NCBI RefSeq assembly: GCF_042677865.1
Contig: NZ_JBHUDD010000159.1
Span: 1 to 64,000 of the forward strand
Reading direction: 5' to 3'
DNA: 64,000 bases
Source: Lutimaribacter salitolerans
GTDB taxonomy: Bacteria; Pseudomonadota; Alphaproteobacteria; Rhodobacterales; Rhodobacteraceae
In this document: positions 33,133-42,121 of the stretch, in pieces
How the letters are laid out: each line of letters begins with the position of its first letter
Position numbering within the stretch: the first letter of the stretch is position 1
Notes under the pieces: generated by a model
Told to the model about the DNA's origin: nothing
The model's input: the letters and a program-made list of their open reading frames with translations, nothing else
The model's database searches: none
Program-made: the position numbers and the translations under genes

Positions 33133-34140
33133 TTATTCCGCCGACAGATCGTAGAACTTGGCGATCAGTTCGTCATACAGGCCGTCGCCCATCGGGTGCT
33201 CGGCCATCAGGCCTTTCATGCGCTCCCATGTGGTGCTGCGCGCGGCCTCGAGGTAATTCGCCCGCGCCTCGCCTTCCAGCTCGACCACCTGCATGCCGCC
33301 TTCTTCCAGCGCCGCGAAATCCTCGTCGCGCTTGGTGCGCAGGGCCTCGACGCTGTCCTTCTCGTGCTGGATCGCCACATCCTGCAGGATCGTGCGCGCC
33401 TCGTCGGACAGGCCGTTCCAGCGGTCCAGGTTCACGATCACGCCCAGGTCGGTCGAGAAAAAGCACGGCTCGATCCGGTAGTTCAGGAACTCGTTCCATT
33501 TCAGGTCGATCAGCCCGATCTGGGTCCAGCCGGTCGCATCGACCACGCCGCGCTCCAGCGCCGAATACACTTCGGTCGTGGGCAGGTCGATCACCTGCGC
33601 GCCCAGATAATTGGTGAAGAAGGCATTATACACCGCGTTGCCGCGCAGTTTCAGGCCTTCGACCTCAAGATTGCCATCGGCGTCGAACTCGGGCGCGTTG
33701 CGGGTCCACAGGTTGTAGCACACGCCGCTGTCAAACCAGCCCAGGTACTTCACACCCATCTTCTCCTGATGGATCTGGTCGATCATCTCGGTCCCGCCAT
33801 TGGCGCGGGTTTCGACGGCAGTCAGGTTGGACGTGACCATCGCATCCTTTTCCGGCAGCGCCCCGGCATAGAACGATCCGGGGGTATAGACCATGTCCAC
33901 GATCCCGTCGCGCACCGCGTCGGGCTGCTGGAACATGCCGATCGCCTCGGGGCCGCCGCGCACCTCGATCTGCACCACGCCTTCGCCCGCCGCGTTCACC
34001 TTTTCGACGAACTCGAAAAACGACTGGGTGTAGATCAGCGTTTCGGGAAAGGCGTGCACAGCGGTCAGGGTTTCCTGCGCCTGCGCCGTCATCGCCAGTG
34101 TCGAGGCGGCAAGGACGCCGCCCATGATTGCGTGTTTCAT
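33133..34140 (-). CDS. dctP: TRAP transporter periplasmic solute-binding protein
   Basis: The 335-residue protein has a signal peptide ending TAQAQ at about 21, then the DctP fold. GNAVYNAFFTNYLGAQVIDL and ERGVVDATGWTQIGL correspond to the ligand-contact region. TRAP binding proteins usually take carboxylates, which fits the LeuCD and lyase genes beside it. GGAG lies before the ATG. The actual ligand is unknown. Confidence 0.9.
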   Translation of the reverse strand: MKHAIMGGVLAASTLAMTAQAQETLTAVHAFPETLIYTQSFFEFVEKVNAAGEGVVQIEVRGGPEAIGMFQQPDAVRDGIVDMVYTPGSFYAGALPEKDAMVTSNLTAVETRANGGTEMIDQIHQEKMGVKYLGWFDSGVCYNLWTRNAPEFDADGNLEVEGLKLRGNAVYNAFFTNYLGAQVIDLPTTEVYSALERGVVDATGWTQIGLIDLKWNEFLNYRIEPCFFSTDLGVIVNLDRWNGLSDEARTILQDVAIQHEKDSVEALRTKRDEDFAALEEGGMQVVELEGEARANYLEAARSTTWERMKGLMAEHPMGDGLYDELIAKFYDLSAE

Positions 34141-34228
34141 CGTCTTGTTCTCCTTTTCCGGGGTTGCCCCCGCCCTGTTGTGGGGGTCGTGCCCCCGGTT
34201 GGTGCCACCCGTTTGTCGGGGCGGGCGT

Positions 34229-34834
34229 TCATGTGCTGGGCCAGGCCCAGGGATGCGCCGCGCGACGCGCCGTGCGATACGCGGCGATTTCGGTGTGATG
34301 GCTGGCCGTCATGTCGATATCATCCCAGCCGTTCATCAGCTTGGTGCGCCGGATCGGGTCCAGATCGAAGGGATATTCCGCGCCGCCAATGGTCGCTATC
34401 GCAGCCTCAAGGTCGATTCGCGCCTGCGCCCTGCCATCCCCCAGCGCCGCGATCAGCGCCTCGACCTGCCCCTCCTCCATCCTTGCAGGCAGCAAGCCAT
34501 TGTTCACCGCGTTGCCCGCGAAAATGTCGCCAAAGCTGGGCGCGATCACCGCGCGAAACCCGTAATCCACCAGCGCGTACACCGCCGCCTCGCGGCTTGA
34601 TCCGCTGCCGAAATTGCGCCGTGCGATCAGCACCGTCGCGCCGGGGTGCCGGTTCAGCGGCATATCGGCCACCGGCGCGCCCGCGCCGTCGAACCGCAGA
34701 TCGTGCAGCAGGTAATCTCCATACCCTTCCGTACGGGGCCGCGACATGAACCGCGCCGGGATAAGCTGATCGGTGTCGATGCTTTCCTGCGGCAGGGCCA
34801 GTGCGGTGCCGTCATGGATGCGCCAACCGCTCAT
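34229..34834 (-). CDS. LeuD-like small subunit of an aconitase-type (de)hydratase
   Basis: The 201-residue protein has the swivelling-domain motifs RRNFGSGSSREAAVYALVDYG and IAPSFGDIFAGNAVNNG of isopropylmalate isomerase small subunits. Its ATG overlaps the leuC-like stop (ATGA). Placement with a TRAP importer, GntR regulator, hydantoinase-type genes and an ICL-type lyase suggests a catabolic hydratase acting on an alkylmaleate such as citraconate or dimethylmaleate. Biosynthetic LeuD cannot be excluded. Confidence 0.85.
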   Translation of the reverse strand: MSGWRIHDGTALALPQESIDTDQLIPARFMSRPRTEGYGDYLLHDLRFDGAGAPVADMPLNRHPGATVLIARRNFGSGSSREAAVYALVDYGFRAVIAPSFGDIFAGNAVNNGLLPARMEEGQVEALIAALGDGRAQARIDLEAAIATIGGAEYPFDLDPIRRTKLMNGWDDIDMTASHHTEIAAYRTARRAAHPWAWPST

Positions 34835-36228
34835 GCCCGGCCCTCCAGCATCGGGCGCACATCGGTCAGTTCGCCCGCCACGGCGGCGGCGGCGACCATC
34901 GCCGGGCTCATCAGGTGGGTGCGCGCGCCGCGCCCCTGCCGACCCTTGAAGTTGCGGTTGGTGGACGACGCACAGCGATTGCCGGGCGCGACCAGATCGC
35001 CATTCATGCCCACGCACATCGAACAGCCCGCATCGGCCCACTCCAGCCCCGCATCGGTAAAGATGGTGTGCAGCCCTTCCTGCTCGGCCTGCTGCTTGAC
35101 CAGCGCCGACCCGGGCGAGACCATCCCCGGCACACGCGCCCGTCGCCCCGCCAGAACGGCGGCGGCAAGGCGCAAGTCCTCAATCCGGCCATTGGTGCAC
35201 GATCCGATAAAGACCTGATCCACCTTCGTGCCCGCCAGCGCCGCACCGGGGGTCAGCCCCATATACGCCAACGCCTCGCGCGCGCGATCTGCGCGGGCCG
35301 TCGGCAGGGTGGCCGGGTCGGGGATCGTGGCGGTGATCGGCATCGCCTCTTCCGGGCTGGTGCCCCATGTCACGGTGGGCGCGATAACGCCCGCGTCAAT
35401 CTCGACCTCGCGGTCGAAAACGGCATCCGCGTCGCTGGCCAGCGCGGACCACTCGGCCACCGCACGGTCGAAATCCGCACCCTTGGGCGCAAAGCGCCGC
35501 CCGCGCAGATAGTCGAACGTTACCTGATCCGGTGCCACCTGCCCCAGCCGCGCGCCGCCCTCGATCGACAGGTTGCACAGGGTCATCCGGCCTTCCATCG
35601 TCAGCCCGCGCACCGCCGATCCGGCGTATTCGATCGCATGGCCCCGCGCCCCGTCTGCTCCCAGCAGGGCGATCCAGTGCAGGGCGATGTCCTTGGCCGT
35701 CACCGACGGGCCCAACCGCCCCTCGACCGTGATGCGCATGACCTTGGGGCGCGCCTGCCAGATCGTCTGCGTGGCCAGCACATGCGCCACCTCGGTCGCG
35801 CCGATGCCAAAGGCCAGCGCGCCGAACGCCCCGTGGGTCGAGGTGTGGCTGTCGCCGCAATTCACCGTCAGCCCCGGCAGGGTCAGCCCCTGTTCCGGCC
35901 CCAGAACATGCACGATCCCCTGACCGGGGTCGTGCAGGCCGAACAGCCGCAGTCCGTGAGTGGCGGCATTGCTGTTCAGCGTCTCGATCATGCGGCGAAT
36001 GTCCGCCGCCTGAATATTGTCGCGCCCGCGTGTCGGCGCATAGTGATCGACCACCGCGAATGTCAGCTCCGGCTCGGCCACCGGCATGCCCCGCGCCGCC
36101 AGCTTGGCAAACCCGTGGTGCGAGCCTTCGTGCACCAGGTGCCGATCCACCCACAGCAGCGATGTGCCATCGTCCCGGCGCAGCACCTCGTGGGCATCCC
36201 ACAGCTTGTCCAGCATCCGGCGCGCCAT
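34831..36228 (-). CDS. LeuC-like large subunit of an aconitase-type (de)hydratase
   Basis: The 465-residue protein has the LeuC signature CGDSHTSTHGAFGALAFGIG and the [4Fe-4S] cysteines in IGSCTNGRIEDL and CSMCVGMNGD. It hydrates or dehydrates branched dicarboxylates through a [4Fe-4S] Lewis-acid iron. The start at 36228 overlaps the gntR stop by one base. No leuA or leuB accompanies it, so leucine synthesis is not indicated by context. Dimethylmaleate/citraconate hydratases belong to the same family. Confidence 0.88.
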   Translation of the reverse strand: MARRMLDKLWDAHEVLRRDDGTSLLWVDRHLVHEGSHHGFAKLAARGMPVAEPELTFAVVDHYAPTRGRDNIQAADIRRMIETLNSNAATHGLRLFGLHDPGQGIVHVLGPEQGLTLPGLTVNCGDSHTSTHGAFGALAFGIGATEVAHVLATQTIWQARPKVMRITVEGRLGPSVTAKDIALHWIALLGADGARGHAIEYAGSAVRGLTMEGRMTLCNLSIEGGARLGQVAPDQVTFDYLRGRRFAPKGADFDRAVAEWSALASDADAVFDREVEIDAGVIAPTVTWGTSPEEAMPITATIPDPATLPTARADRAREALAYMGLTPGAALAGTKVDQVFIGSCTNGRIEDLRLAAAVLAGRRARVPGMVSPGSALVKQQAEQEGLHTIFTDAGLEWADAGCSMCVGMNGDLVAPGNRCASSTNRNFKGRQGRGARTHLMSPAMVAAAAVAGELTDVRPMLEGRA

Positions 36229-37046
36229 CACTCTGCCGCCTCCTGCTCGGGGGCGGGGGTGATCACCGGCTCCCAATGGCGGTTGTCGTCGCCGCCCACC
36301 CTGTTCAGCGTCATTTCCAGCCGGAACAGATCGGCGCGGTACAGGGCCGACAGGTATTCGACCCCCTGCCCGTCCGAATCCCGCACCACCCGGCGCAGCG
36401 ACAGCAGGGGCGAGCCGACGGACACCCCCAGCGCCAGCGCCACATCGGGCGACGCCAGCGTGGCGCTAACCGACTGATGAGCCGCCTCGACCTGCACACC
36501 CGACCGCTCCAGCAGGCGAAACAGCGGCGTGGTGGCCAGATCGGCCTCGGTATAATTCGCGGCAATCGCCTCGGGCACATAGGTTGTCAGATGCGAGAAT
36601 GGCCGGTCCTGCACCGAACGCACGCGCACCGCGGTCTGCACCCGCGCCTCGGGCTCCAGCCCCATTGCCTGCGCCACCGTGTCCGGGGCCGCGCCATAAG
36701 AGAACGACAGCAACCGCGCCGTCGTCGACTGCCCCATCGCCACCAGCTGCGGCATCAGAGAGGTGAAATCCGCCGCCACCGCCGCCGCGCCATCCTGCGC
36801 GCGCACCACCGTGCCCGACCCGGCGCGGCGCGCCACCAGCCCGTCGGCGTCCAGCGCATCCAGCGCCCGGCGCACGGTCACGCGGCTGACGGCGAACATC
36901 TCGGCCAGCCGCTGCTCGCCCGGCAGATGGCTGCCCGGCGGATAGGTGCCATTGCTCATCTCGTCGCGCAACAGCAGGTACACCCTGCGCGCCTTGCCGC
37001 CCTCCGGCAGTGATGTGCGATCCGTCCCGGCCACGTCGCCCCCCAT
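36228..37046 (-). CDS. GntR/HutC-family regulator of the catabolic cluster
   Basis: The 272-residue protein has an N-terminal GntR winged helix (FAVSRVTVRRALDALDADGLV) and a C-terminal UTRA ligand domain of the HutC type. It is the first gene of the leftward operon and faces the rightward operon across a 133-bp spacer containing a perfect GntR-like palindrome. It therefore probably controls both operons in response to the imported compound. The start at 37046 is the first family-like ATG. Confidence 0.88.
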   Translation of the reverse strand: MGGDVAGTDRTSLPEGGKARRVYLLLRDEMSNGTYPPGSHLPGEQRLAEMFAVSRVTVRRALDALDADGLVARRAGSGTVVRAQDGAAAVAADFTSLMPQLVAMGQSTTARLLSFSYGAAPDTVAQAMGLEPEARVQTAVRVRSVQDRPFSHLTTYVPEAIAANYTEADLATTPLFRLLERSGVQVEAAHQSVSATLASPDVALALGVSVGSPLLSLRRVVRDSDGQGVEYLSALYRADLFRLEMTLNRVGGDDNRHWEPVITPAPEQEAAE

Positions 37047-37140
37047 TGGATTCTTGCAAAAGCCTATCAGCGGCCAACCCAAAATCAAGAAATCTATCTG
37101 CTTTGGTCGAAAAAATTTGCCCTATGCACAATCCAAAAGC

Positions 37141-37158
37141 TGTATTACAAAAAATACA
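37141..37158. promoter_or_regulatory. GntR-type operator in the divergent spacer
   Basis: TGTATT-N6-AATACA is a perfect inverted repeat, 22 bp before the tautomerase-fusion start, in an AT-rich island. HutC-subfamily regulators typically bind short palindromes of this size. It could control both divergent operons. Confidence 0.65.
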
Positions 37159-37179
37159 AACGTCAGAGCAGGGGGCCGC

Positions 37180-37743
37180 ATGCCGATCATCGAAACCCAT
37201 ATCCTCGAAGGATACAGCGACGCCGACAAGGCGCGGCTGGCAGGCGCGCTGACCAATGCCGCGCTGTCCGTCGTGCCCGCCACACCCGATGCGATCACCG
37301 TGATGATCCATGAGATGCCCCGCGCCCACTACATGCGCGGCGGAACGCACCGTGATCCGGCCCCGGCCCGGCCCGACGCCGCCGCGACCGTGCGCACCTA
37401 TCTGGCCGCGATGGAGGCGCGCGACCTGCCCAATGCCCGCACCCTGCTGGACGATGGCTTCGTGATGAACTTTCCCGACGCCCCCGGCATGACCACGCTG
37501 GAAGATCTGATCGCCTGGTCCAAACCGCGCTATGCCTTTGTCAAGAAAACCTACGACAGCATCGAAACCCTGCAATCGGGCGAAACCGCGGTCGTCTATG
37601 CCATCGGCACGCTCTATGGCGAATGGCTGGACGGCACCGCCTTTGACGGCATCCGCTTCATCGACCGGTTCGAGCTGACCAATGGCAGGATCACCCGTCA
37701 GGACGTGTGGAACGACATGGCCGAGGTAAAGGTGAACGCATGA
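37180..37743 (+). CDS. Tautomerase-SnoaL/NTF2 fusion protein
   Basis: The 187-residue product starts MPIIETHILEGYSDADKARL, the 4-oxalocrotonate tautomerase pattern with Pro 2 as catalytic base after Met removal, followed by VMIHEMPRAHYMRGG. From about residue 65 a SnoaL/NTF2-like domain follows (TVRTYLAAMEARDLPNARTL and DGIRFIDRFELTNGRI). A tautomerase joined to an NTF2-like domain is uncommon. It is the first gene of the rightward operon and overlaps hyuB by ATGA. The in-frame sequence upstream of 37180 is non-coding. Confidence 0.8.
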   Translation: MPIIETHILEGYSDADKARLAGALTNAALSVVPATPDAITVMIHEMPRAHYMRGGTHRDPAPARPDAAATVRTYLAAMEARDLPNARTLLDDGFVMNFPDAPGMTTLEDLIAWSKPRYAFVKKTYDSIETLQSGETAVVYAIGTLYGEWLDGTAFDGIRFIDRFELTNGRITRQDVWNDMAEVKVNA

Positions 37744-39428
37744 CAGATATCGACCCGATCACCCTTGCCGTCCTGTCCGGCCGGATGGAACAGATCGCCG
37801 ACGAGATGGACGCAACCCTGTTCCGCGCGGCCTTCAACCCGATCATCGCCGAGGCGCATGACGCGTCCCATGGCCTGTATCACGCCACCACCGGCGACAC
37901 ACTGGTGCAGGGCAAATCGGGGCTGCCGATCTTTGTCGGGGTCATGTCCTTTGCCGTCAAGGCGGTGATCGACAAGTTCGGCGATACGGTGGCGGATGGC
38001 GACATCTTCATCTTCAACGACGCCCATATCGGCGGCACGCACCTCTCTGACATGCGGCTGGTGCGGCCCTATTTCCGCGATGGCGCGCTGTTTTGCTGGC
38101 TGGCCAGCGTCGGTCACTGGCACGATGTGGGCGGCGCGGTTCCGGGCAACTACAACCCCGCCGCCACCGATGCCTTTGCCGAGGCGTTCGTGCTGCCCCC
38201 GGTCCGGCTGGCGAACGCGGGGCAGATCAACCAGGACATCATCGACATCCTGCTGCGCAACACCCGCCTGCCGCAATCGGCGCAGGGCGATCTGAACGGC
38301 CAGTTGGGCGCGCTGGATTTGGGCATCCGGCGCATGGATGAACTGCTGGGCGACTACGGGGCCGATACCGTGCGCGCGGCCCTCGATGCGCTGGGGGAAC
38401 GGGCCGAGGCGCTGATGCGGGCCGAACTGACAGACCTGCCCGATGGCCGGTGGGAGGCGGTGGATTACCTCGACAACGACGGGATCACCGATGAACCGCT
38501 GCCGATCAGGGTGGCGCTGGAAATCCGGGGCGATCGCATGCTGCTGGACTTCACCGGCACCGCGCCGCGCTGCGCCGGGCCGGTCAACATCGCCTATCCC
38601 ACCGCCGTTGCCACCGCCTATGTGGCGATCAAGCACATCTTTCCGATGCTGCCCGCCAACGCCGGCGTCATGCGCCCGATCGATGTGAAAATCCCCGACG
38701 GCTCGCTGTTGTCGGCCGAGTTTCCGGCCCCCGTGGGCGGCTATACCGAAACCATCCTGCGCATGATCGACGTGATGTTTTCGGCCATGGCGCAGGCCGC
38801 GCCGACCCGCGTGGTGGCCAACGCCTATGGCACGATCAACGCGCTGTCGATTGCGGGCAAACGCAGCAATGGCCAGCCCTGGGTGATGTTCTCGTTCTAC
38901 GGCGGCGGCCATGGCGGCACGCCCGAGGGCGACGGGCTGAACCACGGCAACGCCCCGATCTCCACCGCGACGATCCCGCCGATGGAGATTCTCGAGGCCG
39001 CGTATCCGGTGATGTTCCGCCAATGGGCGCTGCGCCCCGACAGCGCAGGCGCGGGGACCCATCGCGGCGGGCTTGGCGCCGTCTATGAAATCGAGGTGCT
39101 GGAGGGCAACGGCGCCGAGGCGTTCCTGTTCGGCGAGCGCGGGCGGTTCGCCCCGAAAGGCGTGGCAGGCGGCGATCCGGCGGCGATGAACGTCTTTACC
39201 TATGAGCAGGCGGATGGCTGGCACAGCCCGCCGATGGCGTCGAAAATGCGCGGCATCAAGCTGGCGCAGGGGCAGGCCGTGCGGCTGGAAACCCCCGGCG
39301 GCGGCGGCTATGGCGCGGCGGGCGGGCGCGATCCTGCGGAGGTGGCGCGCGACGTGGCACAGGGCTTGCTGTCGCCCGACAAGGCAACCAAAACATACGG
39401 CATCGCATGGCAGAAGGTCGCACAATGA
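37740..39428 (+). CDS. Hydantoinase B/oxoprolinase-family protein
   Basis: The 562-residue protein has HyuB hallmarks: DPITLAVLSGRMEQIADEMDATLFRAAFN, GDIFIFNDAHIGGTHLSDM, PVGGYTETILRMIDVMF and GRFAPKGVAGG. With HyuA, such proteins form ATP-dependent enzymes that open cyclic imides and lactams (N-methylhydantoinase, 5-oxoprolinase) or carboxylate ketones (acetophenone/acetone carboxylases). It overlaps hyuA by ATGA. The substrate cannot be fixed. Confidence 0.88.
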   Translation: MTDIDPITLAVLSGRMEQIADEMDATLFRAAFNPIIAEAHDASHGLYHATTGDTLVQGKSGLPIFVGVMSFAVKAVIDKFGDTVADGDIFIFNDAHIGGTHLSDMRLVRPYFRDGALFCWLASVGHWHDVGGAVPGNYNPAATDAFAEAFVLPPVRLANAGQINQDIIDILLRNTRLPQSAQGDLNGQLGALDLGIRRMDELLGDYGADTVRAALDALGERAEALMRAELTDLPDGRWEAVDYLDNDGITDEPLPIRVALEIRGDRMLLDFTGTAPRCAGPVNIAYPTAVATAYVAIKHIFPMLPANAGVMRPIDVKIPDGSLLSAEFPAPVGGYTETILRMIDVMFSAMAQAAPTRVVANAYGTINALSIAGKRSNGQPWVMFSFYGGGHGGTPEGDGLNHGNAPISTATIPPMEILEAAYPVMFRQWALRPDSAGAGTHRGGLGAVYEIEVLEGNGAEAFLFGERGRFAPKGVAGGDPAAMNVFTYEQADGWHSPPMASKMRGIKLAQGQAVRLETPGGGGYGAAGGRDPAEVARDVAQGLLSPDKATKTYGIAWQKVAQ

Positions 39429-41497
39429 GCAAAGCAGAAGGCAGCACCATGATCGGCGTCGATGTCGGCGGCACCTTCACCGATGTATTCGTTCTGGACG
39501 AGGCGTCGGGACAGGTCCGCGTCGCCAAGGTACCCACCACCCGCCCCGACCAGTCGGGCGGATTTCTGGACGGCATTGGCCAGCAGGTGGCCGATCTGGC
39601 GACCGTGGGTGTCGTGGTGCATGGCACCACCGCAGGCACCAACGCCCTGCTGGAACGCAAGGGCGCGCGCATCGGCGTGATCACCACCCAAGGGCTGCGC
39701 GACGTGCTGGAAATGCGCCGCCGCGACCGGCCCCGCACATGGGGCCTGCGCGGCGATTTCACCCCCGTCGTGCCCCGCGACCTGCGGCTTGAGGTGCCGG
39801 AACGCACGCTGGCCGATGGCACCATCCGCACGCCCGTCGATCTGGATGCCGTGCGCGCCGCCGCGCAGACACTGCTGGATCAGGGCTGCGCCGCCGTGGC
39901 GATCCTGTTTGCCAACGCCTATGCCAACCCGGAAAACGAGGCGGCGGCGGTGGCCGCGGTCCGCGCGTTCTGGCCCAACAGCCATGTTTCGGCCAGCTCC
40001 GAAATCCTGCCGGAAATCCGCGAATATGAACGCTTCTCGACAACCGCGCTGAATGCCTATCTGCAACCCGAAGTCTCGGGCTATATCGACCGTCTGGAAA
40101 CCGCGCTGAAAGGCGGCGGCTTCGGGGGCGAGTTCATGATCGTGCAATCCAACGGCGGCGTGATGGCGGTGGACACCGCCTGCCGCCTGCCGATCCGCAC
40201 CGCCCTGTCCGGCCCCGCCGCAGGCGTTATCGCTGCGGGCTATATCGCGCAAACGGCGGGCTTTCCCGATGTCATCACCGGCGACATGGGCGGCACCAGT
40301 TTCGATGTCTCGCTGATCGCTGGCGGGCAGCAGGTGCTGTCACCCCAGACCAGCATCGACTTCGGCATGGTCGTGCGCACGCCCATGATCGAGATCACCA
40401 CTATCGGCGCGGGCGGCGGCAGCATCGCCTGGGTCGACAAGGGCGGGCTGCTGAACATCGGCCCCGAAAGTGCCGGATCAAACCCCGGCCCCGTGGCCTA
40501 TGGCCTTGGCAACACCCGCCCCACAGTCACCGATGCCAACGTCGTGCTGGGCCGGATCGACCCGGACAACCCCATCGGCGGCAAGCTGACCCGGCTGGAC
40601 GTCGACGCCGCCCGCGCCGCCATCGACGCGCATGTCGGCCAGCCCCTGGGCCTTACGACCGAGGCCGCCGCCGAGGCGATCCTCACCGTCGCCAATTCCC
40701 GCATGGCAGGGGCCATCCGCCTTGTCAGCATCGAACGCGGCTTCGATCCCAAGCGTTTCGCCTTCATGCCCTTCGGCGGCGGCGGCGCGCTGCACACCGG
40801 CGCGCTGATCGCGGATGTGGGCCTGGCCCGCGCCATCGTGCCGCGCTATCCCGGCGTCACCAGCGCCATGGGCTGCGTCATCGCGGACATGCGGCAGGAT
40901 TTCGTCCAGACCATCAACGCCCCGGTAGATCACCTCGACACCGACGCGCTGACCGCGTTCCTGCAAGATCACGTCACCCGAGGCCACAGCCTGCTGGACG
41001 CCGCGCGCAGCACATTTGTCGCCCGCGACATCGTGGTCGAGCTTGACATGGCCTACCTCGGGCAGACCCACACCGTGTCTGTCCCGCTGCACGTCACCGT
41101 CACCGATGGCACCGTCACACCGCCCACCCGCGCGCAGATCGCCCAGGCCTTCGACACCGCCTATCACGCCACCTATGGCCGCCTGCTGCCAAACGGCACC
41201 CGCCGCGTGATGAACCTGCGCACCGCCGTCATCGGGCGGCGGCCCAAGTTCGATCTGACCACGCTCGCCCCGCAGGGCGGCGACGTCGCCACCGCGCACA
41301 AGGGCCAGCGGCAGGTGCATTTCGGCGACACCTGGCACGACACTGCGATCTATGACCGGCTGGCCCTGCCTGTCGGCGCAAGCATCACCGGCCCCGCGAT
41401 CCTGGAACAGCCCGACACCACCGTGCTGGTCGATCCCGGCCTGACCGCCACGATCGACCGGTTCGGCAACACGATCATCGACCGAGCAAAGGCATAG
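39425..41497 (+). CDS. Hydantoinase A/oxoprolinase-family ATP-dependent protein
   Basis: The 690-residue protein has the actin-like ATP site GVDVGGTFTDVFVLD (11-25), GTTAGTNALLERKGARIG and GDMGGTSFDVSLI, all family markers. It supplies the ATP-driven half of the HyuA-HyuB enzyme. The start at 39425 overlaps the hyuB stop. The next gene begins 3 bp after its stop. Confidence 0.9.
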   Translation: MSKAEGSTMIGVDVGGTFTDVFVLDEASGQVRVAKVPTTRPDQSGGFLDGIGQQVADLATVGVVVHGTTAGTNALLERKGARIGVITTQGLRDVLEMRRRDRPRTWGLRGDFTPVVPRDLRLEVPERTLADGTIRTPVDLDAVRAAAQTLLDQGCAAVAILFANAYANPENEAAAVAAVRAFWPNSHVSASSEILPEIREYERFSTTALNAYLQPEVSGYIDRLETALKGGGFGGEFMIVQSNGGVMAVDTACRLPIRTALSGPAAGVIAAGYIAQTAGFPDVITGDMGGTSFDVSLIAGGQQVLSPQTSIDFGMVVRTPMIEITTIGAGGGSIAWVDKGGLLNIGPESAGSNPGPVAYGLGNTRPTVTDANVVLGRIDPDNPIGGKLTRLDVDAARAAIDAHVGQPLGLTTEAAAEAILTVANSRMAGAIRLVSIERGFDPKRFAFMPFGGGGALHTGALIADVGLARAIVPRYPGVTSAMGCVIADMRQDFVQTINAPVDHLDTDALTAFLQDHVTRGHSLLDAARSTFVARDIVVELDMAYLGQTHTVSVPLHVTVTDGTVTPPTRAQIAQAFDTAYHATYGRLLPNGTRRVMNLRTAVIGRRPKFDLTTLAPQGGDVATAHKGQRQVHFGDTWHDTAIYDRLALPVGASITGPAILEQPDTTVLVDPGLTATIDRFGNTIIDRAKA

Positions 41498-41500
41498 CCC

Positions 41501-42121
41501 ATGGCCCATACCCCCGACATCATCCCGGCACGCACTGCCCTGCTGACAATCGACCTGCAAAACGATTTCATGCACCCCGAGGGCGCCTATGGCCGCGCGG
41601 GACAGGGGGCCGAGGCCATCACTGCCCTGCCCGACCGCATCGCGCCGCTGCGCGATGCCCTGCGCGCGGCGGGTGGCACCTATGTCAGCGCGCAGTTCAC
41701 GCTGGTCCCCGGCCCCGACGATGAACCGTTGATCGCGCCGCACCTGAAACAACTGCGCCCCTTCCTGACCAAGGGCGATTTTGCACCGGGCGCGTTCGGG
41801 CATGCGCTGGTCGATGCGCTGCAACCGGCGGATTACACGGTGGAAAAGGTGGCCTATTCCGCGTTCTACCAGACCCGACTGGAATACATCCTGCGCGCGC
41901 TGGACATTGACATGCTGTTGATCGGCGGGATCGTCACCAACGGCGGCGTCGCCAGCACCCTGCGCGACGCGCATCTGCGCAACATCGACACCGTGCTGCT
42001 GACCGATGGCTGCGCCGCGTTCAAACCCGATGTGCACGATGCAACTCTGATCTCGCTCGGCTCGCTCGGCGCGCAGATGACCTGCGCCGAGGCTACACAG
42101 ATGCTGGAGGGCGCGACATGA
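41501..42121 (+). CDS. Isochorismatase-fold hydrolase lacking the usual cysteine
   Basis: The 206-residue protein has the fold's LLTIDLQNDFMHPEGAY with Asp 18 and VEKVAYSAFYQT with Lys 116. In the third motif, GGIVTNGGVAST, the usual catalytic cysteine is replaced by Gly 149. Amidases of the family (N-carbamoylsarcosine amidase, maleamate amidohydrolase) use that cysteine; true isochorismatases carry glycine there and cleave vinyl ethers. So an amidase role is doubtful despite the HyuAB neighbours. Its stop overlaps the lyase start (ATGA). Confidence 0.82.
   Translation: MAHTPDIIPARTALLTIDLQNDFMHPEGAYGRAGQGAEAITALPDRIAPLRDALRAAGGTYVSAQFTLVPGPDDEPLIAPHLKQLRPFLTKGDFAPGAFGHALVDALQPADYTVEKVAYSAFYQTRLEYILRALDIDMLLIGGIVTNGGVASTLRDAHLRNIDTVLLTDGCAAFKPDVHDATLISLGSLGAQMTCAEATQMLEGAT

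Noticed and set aside
34229..36228. Biosynthetic leuCD for leucine
   Set aside because: The sequence alone allows it, but no leuA/leuB is near and the pair is embedded between a GntR regulator and a TRAP importer. I left the gene symbols empty instead of asserting either role.
41501..42121. N-carbamoylsarcosine amidase completing a creatinine/N-methylhydantoin pathway
   Set aside because: The catalytic cysteine is missing (Gly 149), and LeuCD-like, lyase and tautomerase genes have no place in that pathway.
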